Source of the DNA: Galbula dea
Taxonomy: Eukaryota > Chordata > Aves > Piciformes > Galbulidae
Direction: 5' to 3'
DNA: 64,000 nucleotides
Assembly (NCBI GenBank): GCA_013399015.1
Contig: VWZX01002268.1
Coordinates: forward strand, 372,001 to 436,000
A model generated the notes under the pieces. It searched no databases. It was given only the letters and a program-made list of their open reading frames with translations, and had not been told where the DNA came from. Made by a program: the position numbers and the translations under genes. The stretch's first letter is position 1, and each line of letters begins with the position of its first letter. Shown piece after piece: positions 26,001 through 40,065 of the stretch.

Positions 26001-27419
26001 CTGTAAGTTTCTATCTGTCACCTGTGTGTATACTCAAGCATATTTTACCCTAGAAGCATTCCCACTCGTTTTGTGTTCAGGATATTGAACTGAAACACCC
26101 CCAACTCCTCATATTTAATTTTTAAATCAGTAACTCAATCTGAGTCTCAATAACTTTCCTTCTCTCTCTCTTTATGGTATAAAGATTATAAACCACAAAA
26201 GTTTGAAGTCCTCTTTGCCCACAGCTGCACTCACAAAGTAGAAAGTGCTTTTCAAATTCAACACAGAAATTTTAGGATAAATGGCTTGACAGCTGTAAGT
26301 TTTTCTCCATAGGATTGCTGTAGCAGGACCAAAAACTTCCAGCCATCCTGCAACAGCAAAATACTCTAAGCTTTGTTTTGTGTTGTTCTTCAGACTGAAG
26401 AAAAGAGAAATTTTACAATATTTAGATTATGTATCTAAAATTTCAACCTGTGAGAGATAAGACCATATTATGAACTTGCTGTATGCCTTCAAAACCACTA
26501 GTTTTATTGGGATTTTCTCAGTGGAAGACAATACAGCCTAGAATACAATATTAAATAAAAAGTGTGGTGTCTCAAATATTACTTTTCATTCATTTTTTAT
26601 ATACTCTTAAGTTTTTACAAAGGAAAAACAGAAGGAATAACAAATAGATCCAATGTATTTACCAGTGGATTTATCAGACTATATCCTGAAGAAAGATATC
26701 AGTGCTGCATAGGACTGTAGTGTGATTTTTGAACTTCACATCAAAGTGTGACTAGATCTTGAATAAAGATTATTCTTTATTCAAAGTCTTACTCCAGAAA
26801 TTTCTGTATAGCTTCCCTGGGCTACTGCCTGTTCTTTTACTGATCTTTTGTTTGAAATAGGTCCTAGAGAAGACTCAACCAATTATCTTACCTTGACATT
26901 TGCTGAATTTTTCATGTATATTATCTTTCTAAAGGAATCATCACAAAGACTTGTGATAGTGCTAGCTAACTATATATATATAATTCACTGGAAAAAGTCT
27001 GGTAATTCCAACGCACAGACATGCACTGATTTTCCTCTCATACATGTAAAGAATAAAAGAGAAGTACTGAACTATTTTTATTAAAATTATGTTAAACTTT
27101 ATACTTTTGCTGTGCCTAATTTCACTCTTTTTTTCATCTGCTGTCCACTGTTGGCCATTTACTTTAACACTAGTTACTCCTTTAAGCATAGGTGAGAAGT
27201 GAGATGGAAAATGTGCTGACACAAGAAAAGGTTGTATGAGAATTTTCATGTCTATGCCATTTGTGTGTTTATCACACCTCTGTTTGCTTTTTTGTATTTT
27301 CTATATACACAAATAATTGAATGCTGTTGCACTCATGGTCAGAATATCTATTAAAAAGCCCCCAACAAATAAACAACAAACTAATTTATTGGGCTTTTTA
27401 AAATAGTGTAATGCTTGCT
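23021..27419. other. AT-rich non-coding stretch
   Basis: No gene, CR1 or LTR-like repeat is recognised. Frames of 80-104 codons (for example 25519-25833 on the minus strand) are Leu/Phe/Ile/Ser-rich translations of A/T-rich DNA without domain signals. There are several A/T homopolymers, and short TA dinucleotide runs near 26972. Confidence 0.6.
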
Positions 27420-28110
27420 TAGGGAATTGAATCTCTGTGGCAAGATGGTTGGTCACAGTCCAGAGGGTGATGGGAGTCTTTGTTTCAAGAGTCCTTGCAA
27501 TGACATCCAGCTAGATTGGAACAGGGCTCCTCATACCACTGATCTTCTCAGTTCTTACATCCAGCTGGGCTATGAGCCACCTCAGTATGTGCAAGATTCA
27601 TTTCTATTAATTGTATTAAAGTATGGACAAACTGTCTCTAAACTATCTTATGTATTTTCAGAAGAGTGTCTTATGTGAACATTGTTGCATCTGCAAAACC
27701 AGTTTCTACTGTCTATTTACAAGATTATTTTTCATGTACAGTTTTCATCAGTTTTATAGCAGGAAGAGCCTGTGGCAGTCTCTGGCCAGGTTCTCCACCC
27801 AGGGCGTTAATCAACACACCAAACACACCAATAGTGCCCATTGGCCCAGATGCAGCAGAAGCTGTCTGGGAAGTCTCCAGGACTGTCTGAATTTCATGTT
27901 GTTGCAGCTGAGTCCTTTGTCTCGGACAAGTTTGTTGATAGACATGCAAAACAGGTAGCTTCTAGGTCATCCAGGAAATTAATAAGTAAGTGCACTGGAT
28001 GTACACACAGGCAGAATCCTGGTGCTCTGCTACACCTGAGTTGTAGCTTAAATTCTGTAGGTTTTGTCACAAGCCCGTCCAGTACAGAAAGGACTTCTTC
28101 AGTGTAAATG
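27420..28110. other. Anonymous segment of distinct composition (possible old retrocopy or unknown repeat)
   Basis: This ~700 bp block is visibly richer in G and C than its flanks and is open in overlapping frames on both strands: plus-strand frames of 74-111 codons between 27415 and 28107, and minus-strand frames of 74 and 81 codons at 27725-27949 and 27894-28139. On the right, at about 28125-28150, is an A-rich stretch containing AATAAA words, which could be a decayed poly(A) tail of a plus-strand retrocopy. I recognise no protein family in any frame. A decayed processed pseudogene, a lncRNA exon or an unclassified mobile element are all possible. The frame overlap is probably just a result of higher GC content. 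Confidence 0.3.
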
Positions 28111-31100
28111 TTTTGAAACTTGATTAAAAAAAATTTCAATAAAATAAATAAGAAAATTTCCCTTTCTGTATAAGATAAAAAAGATCTATTTCTAATTTTA
28201 TACTGTAACAGATAAGATTAGTAATGGTGAAAAAAAATCTCTTCCACAACTAATATCTGCACAGGAGTAAAAGGAAGGATTTATGTGATTTATGTGTGAC
28301 TTCTCCTTTGAACATATATAATTTGAGCATTCTCTTCTTTAATAGCAAGCGACAGAGATGTTTGACTACAAATCCCATTAATAATAAGCCTCAGAAAGCT
28401 TCAAATAAGCTTCAAGGGTGCTGGTATGAACATGTGTTTATTCATCTGAGGTTACAAAAATAGATGTGCACATAAATTAATAAATTGAAAAAGGATTGAA
28501 AGGCTATAAATTCCAATACTTTTTATACTTGCAGGCTGACTTGCAGTGATGCCATAAGCAGCTTTATTTCATATTTTGAAGTTCCTCTGAATCATGTTAT
28601 GCTGTAAATGCATATTTAAGGCACTTGGAAGTAAAATCTCAAAATAACTCATATTAAATATGTTGAAATAAAAGCTGGAAATGTACATGATTCCCAAATT
28701 CTGTCTGAGTTCAGAAAGATAGCTGCAGTCAGGGCCTGAGGTTAGAGTTATGACCTCTGCCCAACTATGAAATCTGTTGTGGTAATAGTCTCAAAATAAA
28801 TGTACTAAGTTGCTTGTAAGCACCAGCACAATGTTTATTTTTACATGCTTTAGTGTAAAGTTGGTAACATTTTTTAATCTCCACTCTATGAATTCTCTAT
28901 ACTGTTGCAAATTAAATTTAAGAATGTGTTCAATAAGTGAAACAAGAATATGCTGTTCCAGCTGAATGTTCAACAGAAATTTCCCTCATAAATTATTTGG
29001 GTTATTATTGAATGCACTATGTCAAATTTATCTATAGTGTAATAACTTCGGTGTGTTACGCTAACTTTGCACCAGCCATATGCTTTGTCATGTATGTTTA
29101 TCCAGTCAGCCACTACAATATTATTTCATTTGCATCTTTTTGTAGAAGTTACACTGGAGACAAAGGCAAGTGTTTACAGATTATAAAATTTATAGTGGAC
29201 TGAAGAATAAAATATGAACATCATTCTCCACTAAATGCTGAAGCTGCAAGGGACTGAGGGGTCATACTTTCACCAAAGTAGTGAAAGCTTCATGAGAACC
29301 TAACATCCAGATGTCACTTTCCTCTACTTCAGTTCTTACTTCTGAATATATTGGACTTCTTTACAAAAACTGTTTATTTTTTATTCTTGTTTTTTATTCT
29401 ATTTTCTTTATTTCTAATATAATTTTTTAATTTGTCATTTCTACAAATACGTACACTGATCTAAAAGATGAGAAATCTCCCTGCAAGTTTTCACAGACTT
29501 ACTTGTTGATCATTACACTTGAGTATCTCTCACACTATGATTACAACATATATGATAGCAGATGAAGTACAAATTAATTCATGAATAGGTGAAATCTTTC
29601 ACTGTTTATTCATGTAACTGTCTGATCAAAATTACTGTTCTCCTACTTGCTTTACATGTACATAGTTCAATTGATTTAAATGATATATTAGCCAGTTATT
29701 TCTAAGGAGACTGCTATCACCAGTAAAGTGAAATGTATATGGTGCAATACTTGGAATACTAACAACCTTAAAAAAGATGATTATTACTCTAATAAGAGAG
29801 GTAAGTATAATTTCTGAGAAAATCATAGAGGTTTTGATTTCAGATGTTAATAAAAAAAGACTTAAATTTGACATAAACATTTGAAATAGAATATATGACA
29901 GATTCTGGTCATGCATAAACTTTGTGTTGGTCTCCTTCAGACAGGTGTAAGTCATACTTTGTCACACAGGAAAAATTACCATTGAGGTCATTGGGAATTT
30001 GTACTGGTGAAGGGCATTAGATATATGTCTATCAAATATTTATGTTTGTTATAGTAGTTTAAACTTGAAGATAATGGTAAAGCTTATTTTTATTTCTATC
30101 ACAGTATTTCTAGGCATGCTTTGTAAAGCTTTAATGAACTGGTCAGTTCCCTCCCCCATGAACTTTTCTTTCTTACCCATTGTCCCAAACAATGGAACAA
30201 ACCCCCAAACTCAAAACCATCCAGATCAGCCCTTCTCCTTCCCAGAGAAGTCTAAACAGAATGTTCTTTATAGCTGCTGGATTTGACTGGCTTATGTACT
30301 CCTATGTAAAATGTACTACTGACAGTCTTAATTTTCAACTCACTATCAGTTCTACACAGCCCAGCATGTTGAAAAATACTAAGCATTTTATAAAAAAATT
30401 CCTCTTAAAGAGGAATCATAATTATACATTCTTACAAGACAAAAGGTTCTGTAACCACTCCACCCCGATATAACATTGATAGAATACATGTAATAAATCA
30501 GGTTTAATTAAATGCTCATTTTGAAATTACAATACTTCAGCTGTGCCATAATTTCAGATGTATCTATGTGGTGCAGAGTTCTGTTCTGAACCCCAGTGTT
30601 TCCGCTTATAAGTAATGGTTAGATAACAAAGACACAAACCATGTGCTTTAAAATGTCTTGGCATCACAGCATTTAAATCGTCAGTCTCTGGGAAGATGCC
30701 TCACAACTGTATGTTGCTTTCTGCTGTGTTATGTGTGTAAGAGTAATAAGTCTGCAATAAGCTGTTTACAATTATGTTTAGTGCTATGAAGCAGATTGAG
30801 ATAAAGGGTAAGTGCGTTACTTAGCTTCAATCACTTGAAAACCTACTTTGAAAACAAGTATTTTGTAGTTGTGACAGAGTTGTAGAATTACACTACTAGC
30901 ACCCACGGCAGCGAAATTGAGGACTGATCTAGGAACCAAGCTGAAATACAGCTATCCTTACAGTTGTGACCTGTCACTGTTAACTATGCTAAATGTTAAG
31001 ATGAGCATGAACTGTGTAAACATTCACAGGGAATGCTATGAGAGAGACTGCCTACTGCCTTTAATTCATGGGGACTTTATGGTTGTCCTCTTTATTAAAC

Positions 31101-33510
31101 AGACTCATCATGGACTAGGAGATAAACTGTTCCATGTAAAACACACAAAAAGGGTTTTACCTTCTTTGGAGCACCACAACAGCACACTGTGTAGTCATTT
31201 ATTAGCCACTAATACAGATACTTAATTTTAGGCTTTTAACTCTATTTATTTGCTTGAAGTCATATGTATTTACAAAATATGCAACAGCAGGCTAGACTTC
31301 CTCCTCATTCTGCACAAAACCCAGTATAGAAAGTATTAATCTCATTGACAAACACATGAGCTACCACTGCTCATGGGGCTGATTATTAATATGTGCTCTC
31401 CACACTGCTGTGCTGCTATGTATCAATCCTGACATTGCTCAGTGATGGAGCACTGCAACTCCTCTCACTCACAGTGTTTAAATCTGTTCTGATTAGAGGG
31501 GCAGTGGGAGGTTCAGCAAGATTTTGCATTGTTGCAGGCTTCTACTGCTCATATCTTATTGTCTACACATAGGCTGCCAAGCACTAGCAGTGTTTAATGT
31601 TGCTCTGGTACAGTTTCAAATAAAGAATATTTATTATCATAAGCAGAAAAAAGGATGTACAGAAAGTAGAATCCATGTCAGGTATTAAACAGTGATTTGT
31701 CACGTCACAAGAAAATGTCAGCAACAGTGTTTTTTCTTGAGATTAAAAACCTGTTCAACAAGAAAAATCTTGCCCACTAAGGATTTTCAGATTGTGCACA
31801 TTATTTAGATACTTTTTTGCTACCTGCAATTGTCTGGTTTGAAATGGTAGGTGGTTTGGTGTGTTCTGATCCCTCCTGATTCCTATTCAATTTATTTCCC
31901 CAGAGAGTATGGGTTAGGCACAGCAGCTGGCTGTCACTGTGACTTGCTTTTTACTCAGCTGTGTAGCTGAGCTGAATAAAGAATAAGGAGAAAAAATCAG
32001 CAAAGTTGTCCAAAGTCAATCAGTGCCGTGGCTGAAACTGGGAATACGGAATAATCTTGACTCCCAGCCTAAATGCAGTAGGAGTTGCCTTCTTCTAATT
32101 ACGTACTGTAATTTTTAGAAGCTTTCTTGCTATTCTGTTACATTTTATTTAAGCAATTCCTTGGGAAAAAGTGGTGGTTGTCATGAGGAAACAAAAAACA
32201 AATACCCCATACTGAGAGCTAGATATTTTGAGTTAGGGTATACAACAATTTCTATATTCCATGTGCATTACTCTGCCTATAGTTTCAAGTCGATATTCAA
32301 AATTTGTGAATTCATTGGAAAACAGTAAAATGGGTCTAAAATGTGAATGAAGACATAGGTTAAGGGACAGAATGGATCACATTTTTAAATGTTTTACTTA
32401 ATGAATTGTGATCTATTTTGATATATTTTAATTAATGGAACTTAATATCATCTTTAAAAATTCCAGCCATATGGCTAATGAAAGCTCATGTTCAAATAAG
32501 GTCAAATAGGTCCATTCATCTTGGCCCTAAGTGTTATATTATTTCTTTACAATGAATGAAAGTGTGTGTTTATTTCACCTCTTGCTTTACATTTCTAAAA
32601 GTATTTATACTATCTACCGTAGCTTGGATCTTACATGCATGATTGACACTTTGTAAGATTTTTTGTGTAAGGTGGTTGGTTTGGTTTGGTTTGGGTTAGG
32701 GTATTTTTGTTGTTGGTTTTGTGTTTTGTGGGTTTTTTTGATGATACCTGGTTAGTTTTGTTGGTAGGTAATATCTGCTAAAGGTAATAGAGTGCTTTTC
32801 AGAGACATTTAAATGAGTTATACAAGAGCTATTTGCATAACTATATATGCTACAGCTGAGTCAGTGGAGTGCTTTAATTCATCTGGGTAATCAGTAATCT
32901 TGCTGAGAAACCATGAAACTAGCTTGGGATAAGTGATAATCTGAACTAGTACTTTCACAGCCACTACATCATTTCATGTAGGGATAACAGGTTATTTGAA
33001 GCTGGCTTATATGTCTTATGGATATATCCATAGAAACTTGTGTGATTAATGAGAACTAGTGGTAGCACTCGAATTGTCAGGACTCACAGAAAGAAAAAGA
33101 ATATGTTTAGAAGGGTTGGGGAGGTGTGGGAGGAGAAGTAACACCAGGTAACAGAGCTGAGAAAATAGGTACAGCTGGTGAACTAAACCTAAAGGTATGA
33201 TTGTGAGCAGTTATTGAAGTAGAATAAACACTCTAAACACTGATTATGTGGAGGGTCCAGAGACAAAGAAATTCAGCTTGTAAAGATAGAAGATTTATTT
33301 AAGGAAAGTCTTAGTTACTACTGTAATAGTATATGCAGGTTTAGGTAAAAGAAGAGCAAAGAAGAGACAAAGAACATGAGCTTTCTGGTCCAGTGTGTAT
33401 GGTGTAAGAACAGATACAAGAGATTGAGTAAAAACGATAGTCCAGTCACTATGCAAGATGAAACTAAACTACGTCATGTCTTAGTGCTGCAACTAGCACC
33501 TTAGTTTCTT
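28111..33510. other. AT-rich non-coding stretch
   Basis: No gene or known repeat family is recognised. Frames of 97-107 codons (29632-29955 minus, 30180-30473 plus, 30917-31225 plus) show no domains or splice context. A G/T-rich tract near 32670-32742 is listed separately. The 31.36-31.62 kb part is somewhat less AT-rich, but I cannot assign it. Confidence 0.6.
32671..32742. repeat. G/T-rich tract with (GGTTT)n and one GGGTTAGGG word
   Basis: The plus strand carries GGTTT units (GGTTTGGTTTGGTTTGGG), followed by GGGTTAGGG and further GTT/GTTTT runs, with almost no A or C. It is a strand-asymmetric simple repeat. The single TTAGGG word is not an interstitial telomere array, because no tandem TTAGGG units are present. 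Similar tracts at ~22.1 kb and ~57.15 kb suggest a local habit of G/T-rich low-complexity sequence. Confidence 0.75.
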
Positions 33511-34830
33511 GAGATCATAGAAAAGTTGAGGTTGGAAGGGACAACAGAAGGCTGTCTTTGTAATGACCTCCTCATTAATATAGGAAGGCTCCCCTGAAGC
33601 TTAGTCTTCCCCAGATTGAACAAGTCCCAGCCCCTCAGCCTTTCCTCACTGGACAAGAGCTGTACCTCCTTTCCATCTCACTGCCTTTCTGCTGAATTTG
33701 CTGCAGCCTTCCACATACACTGGGTCCAGAACTGGATAAAGTATTCCAGAATTTGTCTAATGCTGAGTAGAGAGGCATAATTTACCAGGAGTGCTTCTAT
33801 CAATACTGACCAGGATGCACTGGCCACCTTTGCTGTCAGAGCACACCGCTGACTCATGCTCCTCCTGCTGCTAGCCAAGATGCCCAGGCCATTTCAGCAG
33901 AGCTACTCTCCAGAGAATTGGTGCCCAAACTGATGCAGGAGGTTGTTACAAGGTGTAGGATTTTGCAGTTGTTAAATTTGTTTAAATGTTTCCTCCAGTT
34001 TGGTGTCATCTACAAAACTGATGACAGTGTCCTCTTGATCATTGACAATAATGTCAAACAAGACACGACCCAGGATAGACCCTTGTGTTATTCTAGATGT
34101 TACCTGCCTTAAGGCAGAGTATAACCCACTAACCATTAACTTCAGACCCTGAAATGTGTAACCATTTTTTTACCCACCTAGTTGTCCACCCATCCAGACC
34201 ATAAGGCCCCAGTTTGGATTCATGAATATTGGGGGAAACAATGTTGAAAACCTTACCTATCAAAGTAGATGACATCCAATTCTCTCCCTCCATCTGTATA
34301 CTTGCCTATTTTATTATAAAAAGCAATCATATTGGTAAGGTATGGTTTAGCCTTTAAAAACCCATACTGATTACTCCTAATCACCTTCTTTGTATGGCCA
34401 TAAATTTGTTCCAATGTGACTTGCTCTGTGGTTTCTATAGGTAGCAAATTGAGGCTTACTGGCCTGCAATTATCTAGTCTGGGTTTTTTGCCTTTTTGAA
34501 AGATGGGTACAATGTTTGCATTTCACCGATTATTGGGAATCCTCCCTCTGTCTCCATGACCTACCAAAGATGAGAGAACCAGATCTCCCAGCACCACTGG
34601 ATGAAGCCTGTTTATTTTCAGGTACTTGTATAGGTTGGGGTCTCTCAAATAATCTGTGACTCAGCCCTCATCCACTGTTGATAGTTCTCAACTTTGATCC
34701 CTTTTACTGACCACAGGGGCCTTCCCCATTGGTGCTGGTGAAGTCTGGGGCAAAGGAAGTGTTTAGAGACATCAGACTTATCTGTTTCCACTGCCAGCAA
34801 ATCATCTGCAGTCCAAGTGTTACCTGAATA
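33511..34830 (-). mobile_element. Old, long CR1 LINE covering reverse transcriptase to 3' end
   Basis: Minus-strand CR1 of about 1.3 kb, the longest in the window and heavily mutated. The 3' end is at left (GATCATAGAAAAGTTGAGG..., 33514 onward). Reading leftward from ~34830, the order fits CR1 ORF2: fingers and palm region (GGCAAAG-type segment at ~34750, CTTTTTGAAAGATGGG at ~34490, the CTGATTACTCCTAATCACC segment at ~34370), then the catalytic box at 33999-34016, which reads FVDDTK on the minus strand, keeping both metal-binding aspartates. The C-terminal region follows, with CCTTTCCTCACTGG (LRELGLFSL region) near 33640. Frames are broken throughout; the longest remnants are about 65 codons. 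The 5' limit is approximate. It is the oldest long CR1 here, judged by its scattered mutations. Confidence 0.88.
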
Positions 34831-37800
34831 GATTCAGACCTCCAATAGAGAGGACATTATAGCCTATGAAGAGCCTACACACAGATCTTTAATGAACACA
34901 TATTGCAAAGAATACTCAAGTGCCACATTTGCAGTTAGACTATCACATTGGTGGCTAATTCAGCTACACCTCTAATCCAAGAAATGCTGCAAAATAGCAA
35001 CATTAATTTGATTCAAATGGAGTAAAAATGTTTCTGATGTCTTATAATGACTCTAATAGTGAAGACAGTGGGTACATATAAGCTGTGCAGCAAGAAATGC
35101 AGACAAAAATGTTTTAGTCTGAGATATAGTTGCTGGGCAACAAAGTGCAATATATAGATATGACCAGAGGCTAATTTAAAGATATCCTCAGGATGGGAAA
35201 GGAAGGAAAACACTCATTGGGGATTGTAGACAGAATTATAACAAATATAATGTACCTCCATGCATAATGACATATCCAGAATAAAGATTTTTGTCATGCA
35301 AAATGAACTGAGAAACCTGAAAAAATTAAGAATTCAATAACCCTATGGCAACAAGCAAAGATAAAAACAGAAATCTAGTGCTATGAGAATAGTACTAGCT
35401 AGTCCTTACCAGCTATTGAAGACAGTCTACATGATTTACCAGATTAAACTGCTGACTCCATGTAAATAATACATGCAAAAGATTAGTGTCATTAGAATAA
35501 CCTGGCAATGTTTCACATGCCTTTTGACAAATATTGTTGGATGCAAAGGGCTTTGGGTATGAAAAAAGCTTGCAAGACATTACTGATGTACAGTAAATTA
35601 GGCTTTGAAGGGAAGTAGAAGCATCTTGATTATAACAGATGATATTCTTACTTGAACAAATTAAGAAAGAGGCAACCCATAAAAATGCTATGGAGAGGCA
35701 ATTGTACTAAGCAGCTTTATAGAAAGCATTTTAGCAGAAATCGAAGCTGAAAAGACCTACTGCATTCTCTTGCAGATATATTTTGATTCTGAAAAACTCT
35801 CTGAAGGTACTGCAAGCCATAAAGCCATTACAAATATACCCGGGCCATAAGATATGAAAGGAGCAATTTACTTTACAAAAAACAATTAAAAGCCTGAGAA
35901 TATTCAAGTAACACAAAAAGGATGCTGCACGTAAATAACTGGAAATCAGGAACAAATATGTAATGAAGTAATGAAATATATGTGAGTCACTGAAGCCCTA
36001 TAATCCAGCATGGTAATCTACAGTGTAATCATATTATACCGCTTTTTAAGCATTTAGAAAAATAAAGATTATGAAATTTTCTAGACATAAAGATAACATT
36101 CAGGAAGGTAGCTTCTGGTTACATTCTTCAAAATGGAATAATTCTTTCCTCACCTTTAGGCCCAGGGCAGTTTTGCAGGCAGATCACAGGTCATTAAAAA
36201 GCTTCGCAAAGAAACCACAGCTGAGTGCATCAAAGTGTAGACCACAGAAGTTACTGAGACTTGTGTGTTGTGATGTGAAAACAAGCAGTTCCTCTGGAAA
36301 GATACTCATGTTTCAGATATGGTGTGCAATACATACTTTCCTGAATGTAGCAGCAATAACATGGCTCTGTCAAAAAGAAGACAAAGTCTGTCAATGTACG
36401 AAAAATGTCAGCTAAGAAATACTAGGAATGGAAATGAAAACAAAACAGAAAATGTAATTTTTCCAGTACATAAATCCATGGTGTCGCTTGAACACTCTTC
36501 ATAGTTCAGGTCAAACTGTCTCAAGAAGACGCAGCAAAACAAAGAAATCATGAATAATGTGCAGTTGAAGTAGGGAATTATCCCTTTTCTTATAAAAAAA
36601 TAAGGAAAGCAAATTGAATTACCAAATATAAATTTTAAAGACAAAGAGTATTTTTTTTCACATCTGAAAATCTGTAGAACTTTTACCTATGTGTTTTGGA
36701 TAACAAACACATCAAGAATTTGAATAAAAGAAAGTCTTTTACTGATAGCGAATTCTTAGTTACTGCATTGTGGAAACTGTTAGCACATGATAGACCCACG
36801 CTGATATGCTTACTATCTTTGATATTTTTCTGTTCAAGTTTTACTAATCACTTTCAGCCACTATGGGTGTGACTGTCATTTTTTACCATACACACAATGA
36901 CTGTAAGATGTAAGTACTGCAAAACAGTCTGAATTAAGATGCTTCAGGTAGTGCATTTATTTATATTTCAGGGTTGATGAAACTTAAAGAAGAAAATGCA
37001 AGAGAATTTATCCCTAGTATCATAGGAAAACCAAATTGTGTGTACCACAGATGGTCAGAAGCTTGACCTGAAACTGCCTCTATATATGCATAACAAAAGA
37101 TATCAGTTTTCTGATCTTTAAAGCTTGTAACAGAATGTAAAAATATAAATTACTATGTTGGCACAAGAAGAGGATGCAGAAACTCATTTTACATGACTAC
37201 TGTTGCTAGGGAGAGTGCTCCTTTGTGATCCCTCACAAGCTTGTCTCAATCTGCCTGGGATTTCCAAAGTGACAGTGTAGTGACATAGTAGAAACAGAGT
37301 GATTCAGTTTTTTCTGTTTGTTTTTTTCCATCACCTTTAATTCTGCGAGTGTGGAATTTCTAAACAATAGGTCAAATCCTCAGAGGATACTATATCAGAT
37401 TTTTGAAACACATGGAGCTACAAGTTTCACAGCTCAATGTTGGTAACCTATTAGTGCCTACAGAGAACTGAAAAATCCCACTGAACTCAGAAGCAGTCAA
37501 TTAATTGATTTTATGACTGACCTGAGGAAAATTAGAATTAGCCTCAAAAAGTATGCATAACTTTTCTTCTTCCTGATTTTCTTAACTTTAATGTTTAATG
37601 TTTTAGATTCTGGTCTTGAACCTTTTTTACACTCTCTCTTTTTTTTCTTTTTTTCTTTTGTTTTTTGGTTGTTTTGTCTTTTGTTTTTCTTTGGTTTTGG
37701 TATTCCTTTCTGTCTTCCATCCAGTCACGCAATTAAAAGTAGTCATAGTAACCTATGGAGGTTAATAACCACATAGAGCATCTAGGATGTATCATGCTTT

Positions 37801-40065
37801 GTCTTGTTTGGTGCTTTATGTATTTTTTTATTTCTCTGAATTCTCTGTAATAGCTGACTTGTCACTTGTGTTGCAAAGTGGCAAAGCATAAGTGTCTGTG
37901 GAGAAAGAAAACCATTGAGTAGCATGCAATCAGAGAACACAGCTCCTTGAAAAAGCATGAACTAACTCAGACCCCAAAAGGTTTTGATCCAAATAACTCT
38001 ATGTGTGGTGCTGAGCTGCTTCATTCCAGGTAGAAGCCTGACATCCTGAAGCATTTTCTGCATTTGTCAAAGTATCTCAAGAAGAGGCACTCCTTCACAG
38101 GTGCAAATGATTTAAAGTATGCTCTGCTTGACCTGTTCCTAAAATTCAGGTTTTCTCCATGACTCTCTTCAGCTTTCCTCAGTTAAATGTAGCTTGGTTG
38201 GTTGCATTTCATAGTGGCATTAAATTTCAGTACTAATAATATATGCTGTAACATCCTTGGTAAGACATACAAAAGACTAACTTTTATGGGCTTTTTTATT
38301 CCTAAATGAACCCATGAGACCTATAAACTTAAAATACTCAGAGATAAGATGAGAAGCATGATATAAATTTTCTAAAATACTGTAACTTGAGGAGCTGTTT
38401 GCTGTATGAAAACACCCTAGAAAGTTTGAGAATCCTTTCCTCTTTTTCAAATCAACTGTTGATTTGACAATTGTTGATATCTATGCAAAATTTGCAAATA
38501 TCAAGGAGGTTTTCATCCTACATAATGCCTTCCAATTTGACCTTAAAAGGTTATATGAATACCTTAGAAAAAAGTTACAGCTGGACTACAGAGTTTTTCC
38601 TAATCTTTTTATATTTCCAGTAATAATTTTTTTTTAACAAATAAAATAAAAAAAAAATATATTAACTACCTAATTCTATCTGTAGAACATAGAACATTTT
38701 GCTCTTGTCCCTAGATCAGTGTCATAATCCGTTTTATTTTTTTGCATATCAAAAAATTTTTGTGATATTCTTCTGGAGCCATAATACAATTAACATATCA
38801 AACCCTAATTTTTTTCAATGATCAAGGAATGAATTAAAATGACTTCAGTGGGTAAAGTACCCTCAGCTAATAGACAGGTCTTTATGTCAGTGAAAAGTGA
38901 ATATGTTCTGACATGAAGATGTATGATGACTCCATACCACTACACCTCCATTATAAAAGACTTTTTGAGGTTCTTTTATTGCATTTTACATCAGTGTGAT
39001 CTTTCATGCATAAAAAAAGATGTTTTCTTGCCTTCCATATTGGAATATGTAGGTAGCACAGAAGAAATATAATGAATTTTTAAATAAATGTAACTATATC
39101 ACTTGCAACTAAAAACCAGCGCATATATTTAACTGGTAAACTAATAATCATCTCCTGTGTAATTGAGATAGAGTCCAAGAAGAGAATATAATCTAAACTA
39201 TTGAACAACAGATAAATACAAGGTGTTATCTAACAGCTATCAGACATCTCATATAACATGGCATTTCCCATGCTTCAGTTGTAAACACCTTGTCCCTTAT
39301 TAATGAAGAAAAAAGGAATGTTTTTTCCTTGAGCAGGTAGCCAATATTCTGAGGCTTACAATTTGTTTCCATTGCTAACAAAGGCAAGAGGACAGGCAGC
39401 TTTCATCTTTCTCCAGCATTACCATTACCAGATTCTACTACTACAAAAGGAAACTTAGAGGTACTGAGGCTATGCTTATTAATACTGCTCCAGGAGGTAC
39501 TGCATCCATGCTTGTCGGGACAGAAGGATAGAGCCTTGGGCTCATTCCTTGACACTGACATCCGAAGTAGGTGTCTTGCAGTTTATATACAGGGAGTTAT
39601 CTTTCTTCAGTGGAATATAGTGCAAACATAATTGAAATGTGGGAAGAAGAAAAGGAGAAAGGTAACATTTACTGTCTTCTAACACTTCTACATGAACAAA
39701 GCAAAATCTGTCTTCCAGCTTTTTGCATCCAAGTCTGGAAGGATCTTTGTCTTTAATGCAGATACAACTAGTTGTATAAAAGATTAATGTGATCCTTCCA
39801 CAGCTGAAAAGCACAATTAATATTGATTGATACACAACATTAAAATCACATATGCTAGTGAAGCTATATATCTTATTTGAAAAGCAATATTTTAAGTTGA
39901 TAATGTATCATAATATGTACACAGTCTGAAGTTATTCTACAGATGAGTGGTGACCCACAGCTTATGCTTTAAAACACAGATATAGACTCATAGTGTCCAG
40001 AGCTCAGGGCCATTTCTTTCTGGAATCTGAGGTGTTGCATCTATGCCAACATTTTTTATTGGGAG
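34831..40065. other. AT-rich non-coding stretch
   Basis: No gene or dispersed repeat is recognised. A 114-codon frame at 36071-36415 (+) has no family resemblance. There is a T-rich low-complexity tract near 37620-37695, an A-rich run near 38640-38660 and a perfect 9 bp inverted repeat at 38448-38466 (listed separately). Confidence 0.6.
38448..38466. repeat. Perfect 9 bp inverted repeat with 1 nt spacer
   Basis: CAAATCAAC at 38448-38456 and its exact reverse complement GTTGATTTG at 38458-38466 flank a single T. This is a near-palindrome that could be a dimer-binding site or a chance event. In 64 kb of AT-rich DNA a stem of this size is not far from expectation, and no neighbouring promoter or gene gives it a role. 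Confidence 0.6.

Noticed and set aside
32690..32702. Interstitial telomere repeat (GGGTTAGGG)
   Set aside because: Only one TTAGGG unit, embedded in a G/T-rich simple repeat; no tandem array.
36071..36415. 114-codon open frame
   Set aside because: No recognisable motif and overlapped by other frames; no evidence of selection can be seen from one sequence.
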